Positions 25,618 through 34,284 of a stretch of DNA of 64,000 bases are shown here, piece by piece. Positions within the stretch are counted from its first letter, which is position 1. Each line of letters begins with the position of its first letter. The stretch is from Streptomyces antibioticus. GTDB lineage: Bacteria; Actinomycetota; Actinomycetes; Streptomycetales; Streptomycetaceae. The notes below the pieces were generated by a model. It ran no database searches. It saw nothing but the letters and a program-made list of their open reading frames with translations, and was not told the DNA's origin. Both the position numbers and the translations under genes were made by a program. The stretch covers positions 6,395,750 to 6,459,749 of the forward strand of contig NZ_CM007717.1 of NCBI RefSeq assembly GCF_002019855.1, given 5' to 3'.

Positions 25618-25713
25618 TCAGCGGCGGCTGATGCTCCAGAGGCTGAAGAAGGTGAGGATTCCGAGGCCGACGAGGGTGCCGACGGCGCCGATCAGCTCCG
25701 CGGTCGAGTGCAT
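25618..25713 (-). CDS. 31-aa small membrane protein
   Basis: A 32-codon ORF (with stop), starting MHSTAELIGAVGTLVGLGIL and ending SLWSISRR. It is one hydrophobic helix (about residues 7-27) with a basic C-terminal end, the shape of a single-pass small membrane protein. The ATG at 25713 has GGAGG 5 nt upstream and nearly every codon ends in G or C. It lies between ceoB-like trkA (same strand, 132 nt downstream) and the divergent APC permease. I do not know a family; a small regulator or subunit of a neighbouring K+ or amino-acid transporter is a guess from context. Confidence 0.65.
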   Translation of the reverse strand: MHSTAELIGAVGTLVGLGILTFFSLWSISRR

Positions 25714-25873
25714 GGAACCTCCGAGTGGCGGCAGCGGGCCAGGAGTTTGTCATATAGACATGCCGATCCCTGCCGCCGTGGAATCCGTAGCCGTGCCGTG
25801 GCCGATTTCACCCGTGAGGCAGACGCGACGTCCCGGCGGCGGGGGAGGGTGGGCGTCCCCGTGTTCGACGGCA

Positions 25874-25879
25874 TACGAT
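25874..25879 (+). promoter_or_regulatory. Putative -10 for a leaderless APC permease transcript
   Basis: TACGAT ends 8 nt before the GTG at 25888; no ribosome binding site precedes that codon. No clear -35 is seen. Confidence 0.35.
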
Positions 25880-25887
25880 CCTCTGTT

Positions 25888-28008
25888 GTGTCCAAACTGA
25901 CCGACGTGCCCAAGCGGATTCTGATCGGGCGCGCACTGCGCAGCGACCGGCTGGGGGAGACCCTCCTGCCGAAGCGCGTCGCCCTGCCCGTCTTCGCTTC
26001 CGACCCGCTGTCCTCCGTGGCCTACGCGCCCGGGGAGGTGCTGCTGGTCCTGTCCATCGCGGGCTTGTCGGCCTACCACTTCAGCCCGTGGATCGCCCTC
26101 GCGGTCGTCGTCCTGATGTTCACCGTGGTCGCCTCCTACCGGCAGAACGTGCACGCCTACCCCAGCGGCGGCGGCGACTACGAGGTCGCCACCACCAACC
26201 TGGGCGCCAAGGCCGGCCTGACCGTCGCGAGCGCCCTGCTCGTCGACTACGTCCTCACCGTGGCCGTGTCCATCGCCTCCGGCATCGAGAACCTCGGCTC
26301 CGCGGTCCCCTTCGTGGTCGAGCACAAGGTGGCCTGCGCGGTCGGCGTGGTCGTCCTGCTGACCGTGATGAACCTGCGCGGCGTCAAGGAGTCGGGCAAG
26401 CTCTTCGCCATCCCGACCTATGTGTTCGTCACGGGCGTCTTCATCATGATCGCGTGGGGCGCGTTCCGGGGCCTGGTCCTCGACGACACCATGCGGGCAC
26501 CGACCGCCGACTACCAGATCAAGCCCGAGCACCAGGGCCTCGCGGGCTTCGCGCTCGTCTTCCTGCTGCTGCGCGCCTTCTCCTCCGGCTGCGCCGCGCT
26601 CACCGGCGTCGAGGCGATCTCCAACGGCGTCCCGGCCTTCCGCAAGCCCAAGTCGCGGAACGCGGCGACCACCCTGGCGCTGATGGGCCTGCTGGCCGTC
26701 ACCATGTTCTGCGGCATCATCGTCCTGGCCCTGGTCACCGACGTCCGGATGGCCGAGAACCCGGCCGTCGACCTGGTGCACAACGGCGTCGCGGTCGGCG
26801 CGGACTACGTCCAGAACCCGGTGATCACCCAGGTCGCCGAGGCCGTCTTCGGCAAGGGCAGCTTCCTGTTCCTGATCCTCGCCGGCGCCACCGCCCTGGT
26901 GCTGTTCCTGGCCGCCAACACCGCCTACAACGGCTTCCCGGTGCTCGGCTCGATCCTCGCCCAGGACCGCTACCTGCCCCGCCAGCTCCACACCCGCGGC
27001 GACCGGCTGGCCTTCTCGAACGGCATCGTGCTCCTCGCGGGCGCGGCCACCCTGCTGATCGTGATCTACGGCGCCGACTCCACGCGGCTGATCCAGCTCT
27101 ACATCGTCGGCGTGTTCGTGTCGTTCACGCTCAGCCAGATCGGCATGGTCCGCCACTGGAACCGCCACCTGGCCACCGAGACCGACCAGGCCAAGCGCCG
27201 CCACATGGTCCGCTCCCGCGCGATCAACGCCTTCGGCGCCTTCTTCACCGGGCTGGTCCTGGTCGTCGTCCTGCTCACCAAGTTCACCCACGGCGCCTGG
27301 GTCGCCCTGCTCGGCATGGTCATCTTCTACGCGACGATGACCGCCATCCGTAAGCACTACGACCGGGTCGCCGACGAGATCGCGGCCCCCGAGGGCCCGA
27401 GCGACGACAGCGTACGGCCGTCCCGCGTGCACTCGGTCGTCCTGATCTCCAAGATCCACCGGCCCACGCTGCGCGCCCTCGCCTACGCCAAGCTGATGCG
27501 CTCCGACACCCTGGAGGCGCTCACCGTCAACGTCGACCCGACCGAGACGAAGGCGCTGCGCGCGGAGTGGGAGCGGCGCGGGATCCCCGTACCGCTGAAG
27601 GTCCTCGACTCCCCGTACCGGGAGATCACGCGGCCGATCATCGAGTACGTCAAGAGCCTGCGCAAGGAGTCGCCGCGCGACGCGGTGTCGGTGATCATCC
27701 CCGAGTACGTGGTCGGTCACTGGTACGAGCATCTGCTGCACAACCAGAGCGCGCTGCGGCTGAAGGGCCGGCTGCTGTTCACCCCGGGCGTCATGGTCAC
27801 GTCCGTCCCCTACCAGCTCGAATCCTCCGAGGCGGCCCGCAACCGCGCCCGCAAGCGGTCGGAGTGGAACGCCCCGGGGTCGGTGCGGAGGGGGCCGGCG
27901 GAGACGGGGGCGGGGGCCGGGGGTTCGGCTTCCGGCGGTTCGGGTTCCGATGGCTCCGCCGGGACGTCGGGCAAGTCTTCGGGCGGGCCGTCGGGCACGA
28001 AGCGCTGA
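25888..28008 (+). CDS. APC family permease with C-terminal cytoplasmic domain
   Basis: 706 aa. About 12 transmembrane helices between residues 45 and 490, starting SDPLSSVAYAPGEVLLVLSI (TM1 of the APC fold). Later segments include YPSGGGDYEVATTNLG, a region typical of KUP/APC transporters, and LTGVEAISNGVPAF. A soluble domain of about 170 residues follows, then a Gly/Ser-rich tail. The protein likely imports K+ or amino acids by cation symport; substrate is unproven. The frame is open far upstream, but GTG 25888 (MSKLTDVPKRILIG) has a leaderless-type -10. Corresponds to M. tuberculosis Rv2690c, divergent from the TrkA pair as there. The stop codon lies in a tandem repeat array. Confidence 0.88.
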   Translation: MSKLTDVPKRILIGRALRSDRLGETLLPKRVALPVFASDPLSSVAYAPGEVLLVLSIAGLSAYHFSPWIALAVVVLMFTVVASYRQNVHAYPSGGGDYEVATTNLGAKAGLTVASALLVDYVLTVAVSIASGIENLGSAVPFVVEHKVACAVGVVVLLTVMNLRGVKESGKLFAIPTYVFVTGVFIMIAWGAFRGLVLDDTMRAPTADYQIKPEHQGLAGFALVFLLLRAFSSGCAALTGVEAISNGVPAFRKPKSRNAATTLALMGLLAVTMFCGIIVLALVTDVRMAENPAVDLVHNGVAVGADYVQNPVITQVAEAVFGKGSFLFLILAGATALVLFLAANTAYNGFPVLGSILAQDRYLPRQLHTRGDRLAFSNGIVLLAGAATLLIVIYGADSTRLIQLYIVGVFVSFTLSQIGMVRHWNRHLATETDQAKRRHMVRSRAINAFGAFFTGLVLVVVLLTKFTHGAWVALLGMVIFYATMTAIRKHYDRVADEIAAPEGPSDDSVRPSRVHSVVLISKIHRPTLRALAYAKLMRSDTLEALTVNVDPTETKALRAEWERRGIPVPLKVLDSPYREITRPIIEYVKSLRKESPRDAVSVIIPEYVVGHWYEHLLHNQSALRLKGRLLFTPGVMVTSVPYQLESSEAARNRARKRSEWNAPGSVRRGPAETGAGAGGSASGGSGSDGSAGTSGKSSGGPSGTKR

Positions 28009-28076
28009 CGCGCAGGGCTTGACGCGCAGGGCTTGACGCGCAGGGCTTGGGGCTCAGGGCTTGGGGCTCAGGGCTT
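28007..28076. repeat. Five 14-bp tandem units at the 3' end of the APC permease gene
   Basis: Three copies of GACGCGCAGGGCTT (28007-28020, 28021-28034, 28035-28048) are followed by two copies of GGGGCTCAGGGCTT (28049-28062, 28063-28076). The first unit begins inside the permease stop codon (28006-28008). The two unit types share 9 of 14 bases at the 3' end. Confidence 0.9.
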
Positions 28077-28104
28077 TCTGGTCAACGGCCGGGCGGCACC
28101 CACG

Positions 28105-28110
28105 TAGACT
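28105..28110 (+). promoter_or_regulatory. Weak -10 candidate for the rRNA methyltransferase gene
   Basis: TAGACT, with only GTCAAC (28081-28086) as a poor -35 at 18 nt. It would give a leader of about 45 nt. Confidence 0.25.
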
Positions 28111-28162
28111 GGTGGGCTGTTGTCCGGCCGTTTCCCTTTCTCGTCACTGGAGTCACCCCGCC

Positions 28163-29491
28163 ATGCAGGCAGAACCGAAGAAATCGCTGGTGGGGACCGA
28201 GTACGAGGTCGAGATCGGCCCCGTCGCCCACGGCGGGCACTGCATCGCCCGCACCGACTCGGGCCAGGTGCTGTTCGTACGGCACACGCTTCCGGGCGAG
28301 CGGGTCGTGGCCCGGGTGACCGACGGCGAGGAGGGCGCGCGGTTCCTGCGTGCCGACGCCGTGCAGATCCTCGACGCGTCCAAGGACCGGGTCGAGGCCC
28401 CCTGCCCCTTCGCCGGTCCCGGCCGCTGCGGCGGCTGCGACTGGCAGCACGCCAAGCCGGGCGCTCAGCGTCGGCTCAAGGGCGAGGTGATCGCCGAGCA
28501 GCTCCAGCGGCTCGCGGGGCTCACCCCCGAGGAGGCCGGCTGGGACGGCACGGTGATGCCGGCCGAGGGCGACAAGCTCCCGGCCGGGCAGGTACCGCAG
28601 TGGCGGACGCGCGTGCAGTACGCGGTGGACGCGGACGGCAACGCCGGACTGCGCAGGCACCGCTCGCACGAGGTCGAACCGATCGACCACTGCATGATCG
28701 CCGCGCCCGGTGTCAGTGAACTCGGCATCGAGAAGCGCGACTGGTCCGGCATGGCCTCGGTCGACGCGATCGCCGCCACCGGGTCCCAGGACCGCATGGT
28801 GATCCTCGAACCCCGCCCCGGCGCCCGCCTCCCCCTCGTCGAGCTGGACCGCCCCGTCTCCGTGATGCGCGTCGAGGAGAAGGACGGCGGCGTCCACCGG
28901 GTGCACGGCCGGGCGTTCGTGCGCGAGCGGGCCGACGGCCGTACCTACCGGGTGGGCAGCGGCGGCTTCTGGCAGGTCCACCCGCAGGCGGCCGACACCC
29001 TGGTCAAGGCCGTCATGCAGGGCCTCCTGCCGCGCAAGGGCGACATGGCGCTCGACCTGTACTGCGGCGTGGGCCTCTTCGCGGGCGCCCTCGCGGACCG
29101 CCTCGGCGACAAGGGCGCGGTGCTGGGCATCGAGTCCGGCAAGCGCGCCGTCGAGGACGCGCGACACAACCTCGCCGGCTTCGACCGCGTCCGCATCGAA
29201 CAGGGCAAGGTCGAGAGCGTCCTCCCGCGCACGGGCATCACGGAGGTCGACCTGATCGTCCTCGACCCGCCGCGCGCGGGGGCGGGCAGGAAGACGGTCG
29301 AGCATTTGACATCCCTCGGCGCCCGCCGCATCGCCTACGTGGCCTGCGACCCGGCGGCGCTGGCGCGGGATCTGGGGTACTTCCGGGACGGGGGGTATCG
29401 GGTGCGGACTTTGCGGGCGTTCGATCTGTTTCCTATGACGCATCATGTGGAGTGCGTGGCGATTCTGGAGCCGGTGAAGAAGGACGCCTGA
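28163..29491 (+). CDS. TRAM-domain class I SAM-dependent RNA (uracil-C5) methyltransferase
   Basis: 442 aa. N-terminal TRAM domain (about 8-65: EYEVEIGPVAHGGHCIAR, LPGERVVARVT). Next comes a cysteine cluster CPFAGPGRCGGCDWQH that fits the [4Fe-4S] site of RumA-type enzymes. The Rossmann methyltransferase has DLYCGVGLFAGALADRLG, LDPPRAGAG and the catalytic-Cys motif YVACDPAALARDL. It should make m5U in rRNA or tRNA; which one cannot be told. ATG 28163 is chosen over earlier in-frame starts because the TRAM domain begins right after it; GGAG is about 12 nt upstream. Corresponds to M. tuberculosis Rv2689c and is the last gene of the conserved block. Confidence 0.9.
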   Translation: MQAEPKKSLVGTEYEVEIGPVAHGGHCIARTDSGQVLFVRHTLPGERVVARVTDGEEGARFLRADAVQILDASKDRVEAPCPFAGPGRCGGCDWQHAKPGAQRRLKGEVIAEQLQRLAGLTPEEAGWDGTVMPAEGDKLPAGQVPQWRTRVQYAVDADGNAGLRRHRSHEVEPIDHCMIAAPGVSELGIEKRDWSGMASVDAIAATGSQDRMVILEPRPGARLPLVELDRPVSVMRVEEKDGGVHRVHGRAFVRERADGRTYRVGSGGFWQVHPQAADTLVKAVMQGLLPRKGDMALDLYCGVGLFAGALADRLGDKGAVLGIESGKRAVEDARHNLAGFDRVRIEQGKVESVLPRTGITEVDLIVLDPPRAGAGRKTVEHLTSLGARRIAYVACDPAALARDLGYFRDGGYRVRTLRAFDLFPMTHHVECVAILEPVKKDA

Positions 29492-29559
29492 TCTGCGCAA
29501 CACCGGGGACCGAACAGGTGGTTACGACGAATAGACCAACACCTGCCCGTGGTCGGGCG

Positions 29560-30744
29560 TCACCGGTGCACGCGGCCCGCTGCCATCACCAGGCGTACGG
29601 CGCGGAGAGCCTGGAGGTCTCGCAGGGGGTCGCCCCGGACGACGAGTAGGTCGGCGCGGTGTCCCGGGATGAGGGTTCCGGTGTCGGTGAGGCCGAGGGC
29701 CTCGGCCGTGCGCTGGGTGGCCAAGTCCACGATCTCCGGTGGTGTGCAGCCCAGATGGGCGAAGAACTCCAGGCTGGAGACGAAGTCGTCGAAGACCGCA
29801 CGGCTCACCCCGGCGTCCGTGCCGGTGATCAAGCTGACCCCCCGCTCCCGCATGCTGCGTAGCCCGCCGAACATCGTCTCGGCGCGCTCGGCGCCGAAGC
29901 GCTGGGCGAAGCCTCGCCAGTCGGGGCTGGCGGCCGGGCAGACGTGGATGCCCTTGGCTGCGATCTCATCGACCACGTCCTCGATCAGCCGGAAGCCGTC
30001 CTGGTCGATCCACGTGCAGTGCTCGATCGTGGTCACCCCCGCTTCGACCGCCGATCGGATGCCCTCGGTGCCGTGCGCGTGGGCCGCCACCGGGAGGCCG
30101 GCGTGGGCCGCCTCGGCCACCACGACGTGCAGCTCCTCCGCCGTAAACTGCGCGGACCAGATCGGCGGACCGTCCTTGGTGATGCCACCGCCCGTCGCCA
30201 TCACCTTGATGACGTCGACACCCAGGGCCGCGTTCCGGCGCACCAGGTCGCGGACGGCTTCCGCCCCCGAGACCTCGCCGCCCAGGAACCAGCAGTGGCC
30301 GCCGGGGCCCGTGACGGGCGTGCCCGCGGCCAGGATCCGGGGGCCTGGCAACCTGCCGGCCGCGATGCTGTCGCGCAGCCCTACCACCAGGCCATTGCGG
30401 TCGCCCAGGTCGCGCACGGTGGTGACTCCGGAGTCCAGCAGGGCGCGTGCCCGGTCGGCCATGCCCCTGCTCACCGTGGCGTCGTCTGCCTCCCGCAGCG
30501 CGGAGACCGGGTCGGGGCCCGCGTCCAGCGCGAGGTGGACGTGCGCGTCGACGAGGCCCGGCAGCAGCGTGCCGTCTGGATGGTCGTGGCGTGTCACGCC
30601 GACAGGAGCGCGGGCCTCCACTTCCTTGCGCGGGCCGACGTCCATGATCACGCCGTCGCGGACCAGAACCGCACCGTCGAACAGCCGTCGCTCGTGCGGC
30701 CCGATGACCACCTGCCCGGCCGAGATCAGTGCTTCCGTCTCCAT
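29560..30744 (-). CDS. Metal-dependent amidohydrolase family protein
   Basis: 394 aa. Amidohydrolase-superfamily barrel with HxH at H68/H70 (GLVDAHVHLALDAG), the carbamylated-Lys region DVIKVMATGGG, AAHAHGTEG, IEHCTWID and the last metal Asp in SLITGTDAGVS, then the C-terminal beta-sandwich LIPGHRADLLVVRGDPL. The pattern resembles the Xaa-Pro/acyl-Lys dipeptidase and imidazolonepropionase-like branch; substrate unknown. ATG 30744 has GGAG 8 nt upstream; the in-frame GTG at 30762 has none. Intact despite sitting at the edge of a degenerate region. Confidence 0.86.
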   Translation of the reverse strand: METEALISAGQVVIGPHERRLFDGAVLVRDGVIMDVGPRKEVEARAPVGVTRHDHPDGTLLPGLVDAHVHLALDAGPDPVSALREADDATVSRGMADRARALLDSGVTTVRDLGDRNGLVVGLRDSIAAGRLPGPRILAAGTPVTGPGGHCWFLGGEVSGAEAVRDLVRRNAALGVDVIKVMATGGGITKDGPPIWSAQFTAEELHVVVAEAAHAGLPVAAHAHGTEGIRSAVEAGVTTIEHCTWIDQDGFRLIEDVVDEIAAKGIHVCPAASPDWRGFAQRFGAERAETMFGGLRSMRERGVSLITGTDAGVSRAVFDDFVSSLEFFAHLGCTPPEIVDLATQRTAEALGLTDTGTLIPGHRADLLVVRGDPLRDLQALRAVRLVMAAGRVHR

Positions 30745-30758
30745 CGGTGCTCCGTTCC

Positions 30759-31211
30759 TCACATGCGCGAAGCCGCCAAGGCTTCGGACATCCGTGTCAA
30801 TTGCCGTACGTCGTCTTCCAGTCCGCCGCTTCCGTCCCCGTTGGGCAGTGCCACCGGCACCGCCTGCGACGGCGCATCCTCTCCCGCCGCGTACGCCCGC
30901 AGTGCCGTCCGCAGATGGAACGCCGCGACCTCAGGCTCCAGGGGCCCCTCGGTGTCTGCCACCAGCGCCAGATGGGGGCTGATCCGCACCAGTCCGTCCC
31001 GGCACTCGATGACGCGTCGGTAAGAGCGGCGGTGCACGCTGCGCGGGGTCAGTACGTCCCACCAGTGGCCGGGCCGGGTGCGTTCGAGCGCGTCCTCCGG
31101 GAACGCGGCGTGCAACTCCGTCCATAGCGGAGCGAGTCCGCGGTACACGCGGCCGTGGTGCCACCACAGCCGGATGCTGGCCCACCGCGTCACTAGGCCG
31201 GGGCAGACCAC
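30759..31211 (-). pseudogene. Truncated C-terminal remnant of a MAB_1171c/DUF6545-like membrane protein
   Basis: About 150 codons. The segment LAPLWTELHAAFPEDALE ... RRVIECRDGLVRISPHLA, followed by a C-terminal soluble helical part, resembles the cytoplasmic C-terminal domain of the MAB_1171c family of putative actinobacterial transporters. The roughly 200-residue N-terminal membrane part is missing, and the frame ends at about 31211 where an unrelated truncated gene begins on the other strand. There is no convincing start. Family assignment is from pattern memory and moderate. Confidence 0.55.
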
Positions 31212-31749
31212 GCCCGCTCTGCCGCACCCGGGAGTCGAGACCGGGCTCGGCGTGCTGCGCCCGACGCTCGCGCGCGCCGCCGGTCAGGTCGCGGACGCCG
31301 CGATCAGCTGGATGACCCCGCACGGCTACGTCCAGGACACCCTGCTGCCCGCCATGGCCGAGGGCGCCGCCGAAGCGGGTCGTCCCGTGCCGCGCTTGGT
31401 CACCGTCGTGCACGCCGCCGTCAACCGCCCGCACCGCAGTCCGTACCGGCTCGCCTACACGGCGGCCCGCGCCCACCTTGCCGGGCCCCACTACTCCGAC
31501 ATGCTCCGCCGCGCCGGGCTGCGCGTGCACCACAGTCACCCGACCATCGGTGCCCGCGCCCTCGTCGATGCCGGCGTTTTCCTGTACGGGACAGCACAGG
31601 AGATCGCAGCCGGCCTGGCCGAATATGACCGTGCGGGCGTGGACGAAGTTGTCGTCAACGTCGCGGGCGTGTACTCCGATCATGGCCGGGAGGACGCCGT
31701 ACGAGACCTTCAGGACATCCTGACGGCGTACCGCGAGGCGGAGAATTGA
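31212..31749 (+). pseudogene. N-terminally truncated LLM-class flavin-dependent oxidoreductase
   Basis: About 175 codons equal to the C-terminal half of a luciferase-like (F420/FMN) oxidoreductase: LGVLRPTLARAAGQVADAAI, ISWMTPHGYVQDTLLPAM, then VTVVHAAVNRP and a C-terminal EIAAGLAEYDRAGVDEVVVN helix-strand. Family members are about 280-320 aa, so the substrate- and flavin-binding N-terminal half is gone. The frame stays open to 31078 only as antisense of the neighbouring remnant. Stop at 31747-31749. Confidence 0.65.
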
Positions 31750-31825
31750 CAGACGATCGGGTGCGGTGGCACGGCCGGACCGCAGGGGCCGCGCGCCTCC
31801 GCACGCAGGGAGGAGAGGCACCCCG

Positions 31826-33031
31826 GTGCCCGACGACATCGCCCGCTGGTTGACCGAGCACGCCCGCCCCCTGGAGTCGCTGATCCCGGGTGCGCCCACC
31901 GACGACCTGGAGCCGCTGGGGGTGACGCTGCGTGGCGTCCGTGTCGTCGGTCTCGGTGAATCCACCCACGGCACCTCCGAGTTCTTCCGGCTGAAGCACC
32001 GGATCGTGGAGTTCCTGGTACGTGAGGAGGGGTTCACCACCCTGGCCATGGAGGCCAGCGAGTCCGCCGCCCGGGCCGTGGACGCGTACGTCCGGCACGG
32101 CGTCGGGGATCCCGTCCGGCTCGTCGCCCGGCTCGGCTTCTGGACCTGGCGGACCCAGGAGATGGTCGACCTCGTCGAGTGGCTCCGCTCGCACAACCGG
32201 GACCTCCCCGAGGAGCGCCGAGTCCGCTTCGCCGGCGTCGACCCGCAGCGCGGCGCCGACTCCGTCGAGGCCGTCACGGCCTTCCTGCACGCGTACGCGC
32301 CCGAACGGGAGGAGGACGCCCGCGCCCTGGAGATCCTGGTCCACGCCCGCCCCGGCTCGCGCCCCGACCCCGAACAGGCGCTCCGGCACCGCGCCGAGGA
32401 GGTCGCCCGCCACCTGGCCGCTCACGACGACGCCGACGACGACGTCGTGGAGCACGCCCGGATCCTCGTCCGCGCCGCCGATCTCGTGACCCGCTCGCTC
32501 GACCAGTCCGTGGGTGAGGAGAGTGCCTTCGCCGTCCGCGACCGGGCCATGGCAGACGCCGTCGCCCGCCTCGTGGACGACGACCCGACCGCCCGCGTCA
32601 TGGTCTGGGCGCACAACGGCCACCTCGCGAAAGGCACATACGGGGACGGGGTCACCGCGCTCGGCAGCAGGCTCCGCGATCTGTACGGCGACCGCTACTA
32701 CGCCCTGGCCCTGCTCTTCGGCATGGGCTCCTTCCTCGCCCGCAGGGGCGACGACCTCCAGGCCCCTCCCGTACGGCACCGCATCGGCACCGGTACCCGG
32801 TCCATCGAGGCACGGCTCGCCGACGCCCTGAAAGGCGACTACTACATCGACCTGCGCCGCACAGCCCCGTGGCTGCACGCGCCGCAGGCACAGCGCAGCT
32901 TCGGTGCCAACGTGCCGCGCTTCTTCTACCGGTTCAACACCGCGCCGCTCGTACCGGCGAAGGACTACGACGGCATCGCTTTCGTCGCTCGTTCGACCTG
33001 TTCCCACCTGCTGCCGCAGGCCGGGGAATGA
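31826..33031 (+). CDS. Erythromycin esterase family protein
   Basis: 401 aa. Matches the EreA/EreB-like fold: VVGLGESTHGTSEFFRLKHR (the His and Glu implicated in hydrolysis), FTTLAMEAS, NRDLPEERRVRFAGVDPQ and VMVWAHNGHLAKG. Characterised members hydrolyse the macrolide lactone ring, but many in streptomycetes are untested and may act on other esters. The GTG at 31826 is chosen because GGAGGAGAGG lies about 8 nt upstream. Monocistronic in appearance and intact inside a decayed neighbourhood. Confidence 0.85.
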   Translation: MPDDIARWLTEHARPLESLIPGAPTDDLEPLGVTLRGVRVVGLGESTHGTSEFFRLKHRIVEFLVREEGFTTLAMEASESAARAVDAYVRHGVGDPVRLVARLGFWTWRTQEMVDLVEWLRSHNRDLPEERRVRFAGVDPQRGADSVEAVTAFLHAYAPEREEDARALEILVHARPGSRPDPEQALRHRAEEVARHLAAHDDADDDVVEHARILVRAADLVTRSLDQSVGEESAFAVRDRAMADAVARLVDDDPTARVMVWAHNGHLAKGTYGDGVTALGSRLRDLYGDRYYALALLFGMGSFLARRGDDLQAPPVRHRIGTGTRSIEARLADALKGDYYIDLRRTAPWLHAPQAQRSFGANVPRFFYRFNTAPLVPAKDYDGIAFVARSTCSHLLPQAGE

Positions 33032-33044
33032 GGGCGGACCCTGC

Positions 33045-33575
33045 TCACGGCCACAGCTCCAGCAGGACGTTCAGCGTCAGCTTCCACATCGGCTCGGCCC
33101 CCGTCCCGAAGGCGGCGGCGAGCGCGTACCCCACGGCGGCATCGTGGGGTTCCACGCGTTCGCCGCTGTTCGACCCCTCCCATGCGGCGCTGACCGTTCC
33201 GTCCCCAGTCGACGTGAAGACGCCGAGGAGACGGCCGTCGCGCAGCAGGCGGCTGGTGCCCAGGGAGTCCGGCACCAGCAGATACCCGTGCCCCCGCGCC
33301 GTGGATTCGACCTCCACCCGATACGAACGCCGGGTCAGGAAGCCCTTCGCAGGGCGCAGGGCCTCGTCCGCGCCCTCGACGCTCAGGGTGAGCCGTCGCT
33401 GGTCACGCGTACCGATCGGCACATGACTCTCCAGCGGGGTACCGGCGATCCGCCGGATCTCGGTGCGCGGCACGCCGTCGCCGCTCACCGTCAGCGTTCC
33501 GTCCTCGTGGTCGAGCGCGATGTGGACCGCCCCGAAGAGCCGGTCGGCGGCGGGCTCGTATGTGAACGCCTCCAT
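33045..33575 (-). CDS. Hypothetical protein, 176 aa
   Basis: ATG 33575 with a strong GGAGAGGAGAG site upstream. No signal peptide or membrane helix. It alternates short strands (FTYEPAADRLFGAVHIALDH, GTLTVSGDGVPRTEI, YRVEVESTARGHGYLLVP, GRLLGVFTSTGDGTVSAAWE), suggesting an all-beta fold like scramblase- or tubby-type barrels, but I cannot assign a family. It converges with the erythromycin esterase gene, 13 nt apart. Confidence 0.6.
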   Translation of the reverse strand: MEAFTYEPAADRLFGAVHIALDHEDGTLTVSGDGVPRTEIRRIAGTPLESHVPIGTRDQRRLTLSVEGADEALRPAKGFLTRRSYRVEVESTARGHGYLLVPDSLGTSRLLRDGRLLGVFTSTGDGTVSAAWEGSNSGERVEPHDAAVGYALAAAFGTGAEPMWKLTLNVLLELWP

Positions 33576-33718
33576 CGACGCGCTCTCCTCTCCTCGTCAC
33601 CCCGTTGATCGTCGCCCGCCAGTCTCCGACAGTGCGCTGGAGGCGTATCCCCATTTCGGCCACGGAGTCGGGCGAGCTGGGGAGGGCGTTGGACGGCCGG
33701 ACCTCCTTCCCAGGCTGC

Positions 33719-34171
33719 TCAGGCGCGGACGGGTGCGCTCGTCGGGTTGCTCAGGAGTACGGCCTGGAAAATGGTCTTTTCCTGGGCCGGTAGCTCGGGC
33801 TTTTTCGCCCAGAACTTCACGGCGTCGTTCAGGGCGCGGAAGAGGAATTCGCGTTCCTCGGTGCTCTCGGACAGCACGGCGTCGGCGTCGTCGATGGTGA
33901 TGAGGATGTGCGGGGCGTCGATCCAGTGCAGGTCGGTCAGGCAGTCCCGTAGGGCGTTCCAGTTCCAGCCGAAGTGGGACGGGAGGCGTAGTGCCTCGTA
34001 GAACTGGGTGAACACCCCGTCGGAGTCCCGCATTTGCCTGCCCCGCATCCGAGCCGAGTAGATCAGTCCGGTGGGAGGCAGGGCGTGCGCGACGGAGAGG
34101 GTGTCGGTCGGGGCGACGACACAGACTTCTTCCTCCAGTCGGTCCCACCAGGTGGCGTTGCGCTCTGTCAC
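33719..34171 (-). CDS. Barstar family protein (ribonuclease-inhibitor-like)
   Basis: 150 aa. The barstar core is visible at about residues 55-100: FYEALRLPSHFGWNWNALRD, then CLTDLHWID and ILITIDDADAVL. Barstar inhibits barnase-type RNases; in bacteria such genes often act as immunity proteins. No barnase-like gene is adjacent, so here it is an orphan inhibitor. GTG 34171 is supported by GGAGG 5 nt upstream. The first ~50 residues are not part of the classic ~90-aa barstar. Confidence 0.8.
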   Translation of the reverse strand: MTERNATWWDRLEEEVCVVAPTDTLSVAHALPPTGLIYSARMRGRQMRDSDGVFTQFYEALRLPSHFGWNWNALRDCLTDLHWIDAPHILITIDDADAVLSESTEEREFLFRALNDAVKFWAKKPELPAQEKTIFQAVLLSNPTSAPVRA

Positions 34172-34284
34172 GGAACCTCCGGGCATGGTGCTGGTGCGTG
34201 TGAAAATGCACGTCGTCGTCACCAAGGATCCCGGCGCCGGGTCCGCCAGGCTGCATCGCGCCGCGCACGAAGGGGTTCCGCTCG

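Noticed and set aside
24820..25887. Upstream extension of the APC permease frame
   Set aside because: It is the antisense of the first TrkA gene; the permease fold starts after 25888 and a -10 lies just before that GTG.
28007..28076. CRISPR-like array
   Set aside because: Units are contiguous 14-mers without spacers; a simple tandem repeat.
30759..31023. Plus-strand frames over the amidohydrolase and the DUF6545-like remnant
   Set aside because: Antisense shadows; the minus strand shows the conserved motifs.
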